Origin: QKMZ01 sp012965515
GTDB taxonomy: Bacteria > Cyanobacteriota > Vampirovibrionia > Obscuribacterales > Obscuribacteraceae
Assembly: GCA_937879965.1 (NCBI GenBank)
Contig: CALFMP010000007.1
Location: 1-64,000 of the forward strand
DNA length: 64,000 bases
Direction: 5' to 3'
Positions 63,501 through 64,000 of this stretch are shown here, piece after piece. The notes under the pieces were generated by a model, which saw only the letters and a program-made list of their open reading frames with translations, searched no databases and was not told the origin of the DNA. Both the position numbers and the translations under genes were made by a program. How positions within the stretch are numbered: the first letter of the stretch is position 1; every line of letters begins with the position of its first letter.

Positions 63501-64000
63501 GCTTCCAGCTCATCGCGCAATTCAATAACGGACTGGTGCCTGTCTGCCGGAGATTTCATCAGGGCGCGGAAAACGCAGCGCTCAAGTGCATCAGGCAGAA
63601 GCACTCCTTGTGCCACTTCGCTGAACGAACGCGGTTGCTCGGAAATATGCTTGCTCAGTGTCTCAAGCGCGGTGTCACCGGTTAGCGGACGCACGCCGGT
63701 GAGTATGTGGTACATCACGCAACCGAGAGAGTAAATGTCGGAGCGCCCATCAAGCGGCTTTCCAAGACACTGTTCCGGACTCATGTAAGAAGGAGTGCCC
63801 ATGACGGAGCCTGCGGCGGTCAAATCGGAATCCTGTTCAATCATTGGTTTGGCGATACCAAAGTCGACCAGCTTAATCACTTCATTGCCGGTGTCGTCCT
63901 TGAGAATAACAATATTGGCGGGCTTCAAATCCCGGTGAACGATGCCGTTCTTGTGCGCGTGAGCAAGCGCCTGGCACACGGCAATAAAGAGAGGCACAGC
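60536..64000 (-). CDS. Ser/Thr kinase with Sel1 repeats and SseB-like C-terminal domains (5' end outside window)
   Basis: At least 1154 residues are visible; the N-terminal kinase lobe lies beyond the window edge. The visible kinase part (about 1-175) has HRDLKPANIVI, DFGIAKPM and TPSYMSPEQ. About 13 Sel1-like repeats follow in two blocks (about 235-445 and 520-850; AQYMLGVMCFNGDGVEKDL, ANYWLGICYERGLGVTP). The C-terminus resembles SseB: an N-domain (about 890-1010; GVIVFSGKQLIAGWDPE, EAVIIDPTKSGG) and an SseB C-domain (about 1060-1150; RGMLFNCFFEPVNEPEQLTV). No transmembrane segment was seen, so it is probably cytoplasmic. Confidence 0.9.
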   Translation of the reverse strand, partial: AVPLFIAVCQALAHAHKNGIVHRDLKPANIVILKDDTGNEVIKLVDFGIAKPMIEQDSDLTAAGSVMGTPSYMSPEQCLGKPLDGRSDIYSLGCVMYHILTGVRPLTGDTALETLSKHISEQPRSFSEVAQGVLLPDALERCVFRALMKSPADRHQSVIELRDELEAALTSIWAQKGPAGREKPDSEPTVLVKPKPTTVTPEPFAFSPYPEIYKAPNVVPDEKPPSPDFLLERAQSGDGYAMYKYAVALENGTGVDADEKQALFWYRKSCNAGCPDGLNEMGSIYQWGALGVEKNIEEAIRLYTEAAQQGHANAQNNLACLYEDDDPKEALRYYKMAAENGLPLGMSNYGRCLLYGIGSDKKYDEAYKWLMKAAEADDKCDSAQYMLGVMCFNGDGVEKDLVRSAQWYKKAAENGHESAQYELALCYLYGDGVEESYDEAIYWLKAGSALGNIQCDEKLEELSTKDTLPGLKVHDVDQWMRQSTVNATDVSERQLLLMLKAPKHADVNQAVLDLYPAAEKGNETAQLLYGRCWEMGMGLQRDLDSAYYWYKRAYDLGSNVAEQHAINCLRLCFENNIFPLDAEGFLRSCANKRNTKAMISLAYYHRFYNPDGRDFSEALRYYRMAAECGDSEAQYLLGRFLVMKNLLKRERNLVIRWWDASLEKGLDTATVEEFDDEGHKNERAEAMKYLNSAGEEGSCEALQLLSSMYHRGLLVLADPVKSVQLLMRAAEMDDFSAQGLLGVIFLEGIGVEKDEKKGIEYLELASEANNSFAQWNLSLALIEGQGVLVNRPRAKALLERAAEGCFAQDKLWSDDGFANRFQKLLDLFQELSSRGQVDANYWLGICYERGLGVTPNRDKALELYLRSAREGCQPAQAAFDRQPENLKKLAEKRSNASGENVQVSTQRKDLVQAVKVVRDGDTLVNRFKLYEILNESEVILPGADKGSGNQPVTITNARGEVGVIVFSGKQLIAGWDPETNFVLRTISMKELCSIALSKSMEAVIIDPTKSGGVILRKWEMEAFARSTLPIERGKTWNWVQVVISSGVHIAVRHADTDTVARCGADLKRVLQNHQIVKRGMLFNCFFEPVNEPEQLTVGIEPVAGANKEQALELSNELLGLNLKSDTGLPLKVVFITNPVSVDAAIKNSNVLYEQ

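Overview
The window looks like a chromosomal piece of a Gram-negative-type bacterium with roughly even base composition. Many proteins carry export signals; there is one lipobox protein and one with a TonB-like tail. Hanks-type Ser/Thr kinases with unusual C-terminal modules, low-complexity secreted proteins and a complete histidine operon would fit a non-photosynthetic relative of Cyanobacteria (Vampirovibrionia/Obscuribacterales-like). That placement is inference; the 23S and 5S rRNA at positions 1-1250 would settle it.

Layout. 1-1290: 3' part of 23S rRNA, 5S rRNA and a terminator shared with a convergent cytochrome P450 operon (1292-3436). 3600-15900: mostly single genes and short operons (alpha/beta hydrolase, PP2C phosphatase, response regulator, acyltransferase-like protein, two Ser/Thr kinases, NERD protein, membrane-tethered GNAT, TPR secreted protein). 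16072-23842 (minus strand): a complete histidine biosynthesis operon, hisG, hisC-HAD, hisB, hisH, hisF, hisA-hisI-hisE, hisD, preceded by a leader peptide with seven consecutive His codons and a classical attenuator. 24111-28182: a two-ACT-domain protein and two divergent large proteins, one with a cryptic kinase-like C-terminus. 28189-36358 (minus): SNF2/SWIM helicase, basic secreted protein, zinc-ribbon Ser/Thr kinase, repeat protein with TonB-like tail. 37155-44925: lipid genes (desaturase, PlsC-like acyltransferase), a degenerate GGDEF protein, an LTXXQ-type protein, a GNAT and a DUF1800/DUF1501 pair. 45079-50553: a REC-histidine kinase facing a CheR plus giant hybrid kinase pair. 50862-60454: envelope proteins, GTP-type PEP carboxykinase, TerC, an emfourin-like protein, and a truncated polyphosphate kinase 2. 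60536-64000: a kinase/Sel1/SseB-like giant cut by the window edge.

How the genes work together. The his operon encodes every step from ATP + PRPP to histidine. The only step without a classical gene, histinol-phosphate phosphatase (histidinol-phosphate to histidinol), is plausibly supplied by the HAD domain fused to HisC. Regulation can be read from the leader: ribosome stalling at His codons would favour an antiterminator. Four Ser/Thr kinases, one PP2C and two complex two-component kinases indicate heavy investment in signalling. A dyad, ATAGG-N4-CCTAT, occurs upstream of both the desaturase and a large unknown gene and may mark a shared regulon.

No CRISPR array, insertion sequence, prophage or tRNA was recognised. 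No clearly new defence system was seen. The most distinctive material is the fused, attenuated his operon and the unusual kinase architectures.
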